64,000 nucleotides of DNA, taken from Brasenia schreberi (lineage: Eukaryota; Streptophyta; Magnoliopsida; Nymphaeales; Cabombaceae). The stretch lies in the NCBI GenBank assembly GCA_036023115.1, contig JAYKKT010000046.1, forward strand, positions 6,411,501 through 6,475,500. Reading direction: 5' to 3'. The position numbers and the translations under genes were made by a program. The notes below the pieces were generated by a model. It made no database searches and had not been told where the DNA came from. It was given only the letters and a program-made list of their open reading frames with translations. Positions 63,908 through 64,000 of the stretch are shown here, piece after piece; within the stretch, counting starts at the first letter, position 1, and the number at the start of each line of letters is the position of its first letter.

Positions 63908-64000
63908 CTCAACGGTCATGTACACTTTCTCTAGTGCTATGGCAGTTTTCCTTGAACTTCTAGTTCTTGTTGAGCATAGTACTTGTGGATATGGTTTAGT
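63908..64000. other. Sequence downstream of the LINE, probably resumed NOG2 intron
   Basis: The last 93 bases follow the (TTG)n tail of the LINE. They hold no frame matching the next NOG2 exon, so they are most likely intron. Confidence 0.5.

Noticed and set aside
60760..63920. Possible target duplication around TTGTTCT at the LINE borders
   Set aside because: The 3' copy overlaps the (TTG)n tail, so the match is expected by composition.

Overview
The window is nuclear DNA from a flowering plant. Genes have many short exons with GT-AG introns and AT-rich non-coding sequence. There is a chloroplast-type phosphoserine aminotransferase with a transit peptide, a plant WNK kinase, long (TA)n and (GA)n microsatellites, and an RTE-type LINE with the (TTG)n tail usual in plants. 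The coding regions lack grass-like high GC, so a non-grass angiosperm is likely. I cannot name the species. Nothing here is bacterial, organellar or viral.

I can support seven protein-coding genes by exon-by-exon translation with consistent phases. They are: a short plant-type tRNA guanine-26 N2-dimethyltransferase (minus, 3790-8267, 7 exons); a conserved 219-residue secretory-pathway membrane protein of unknown function (minus, 9486-14161, 9 exons); a large PAP/OAS1-type nucleotidyltransferase protein (plus, 18643-28490, 9 exons, 5.4-kb first intron, one apparent GC-AG intron); plastid phosphoserine aminotransferase (plus, 32338-33615, intronless); V-ATPase subunit D (minus, 37371-38150, intronless); a WNK kinase (plus, 47647-51796, 8 exons, with an in-frame stop just before its conserved C-terminal motif); and the 5' part of the circularly permuted GTPase NOG2/GNL2 (plus, from 55220, ten exons seen, continuing beyond the window).

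These are housekeeping or signalling genes with no shared pathway. Two, tRNA modification and 60S ribosome assembly, belong to RNA and translation biology. They are separated by repeat-rich intergenic DNA, largest at 38.2-47.6 kb.

The repeats are the most distinctive part. They include a nearly complete but inactivated RTE LINE in a NOG2 intron (about 60.8-63.9 kb), a diverged second copy (45.4-46.3 kb) and a 3' scrap in an intron of the nucleotidyltransferase gene. There are two small inverted-repeat (MITE-like) elements, about eight scattered tRNA-derived SINE-like pieces, and a dispersed repeat that carries compound (TA)n(GA)n microsatellites. Two such microsatellites sit directly on consecutive 5' splice sites of the WNK gene. 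I found no CRISPR array, operon or obviously new multigene system.
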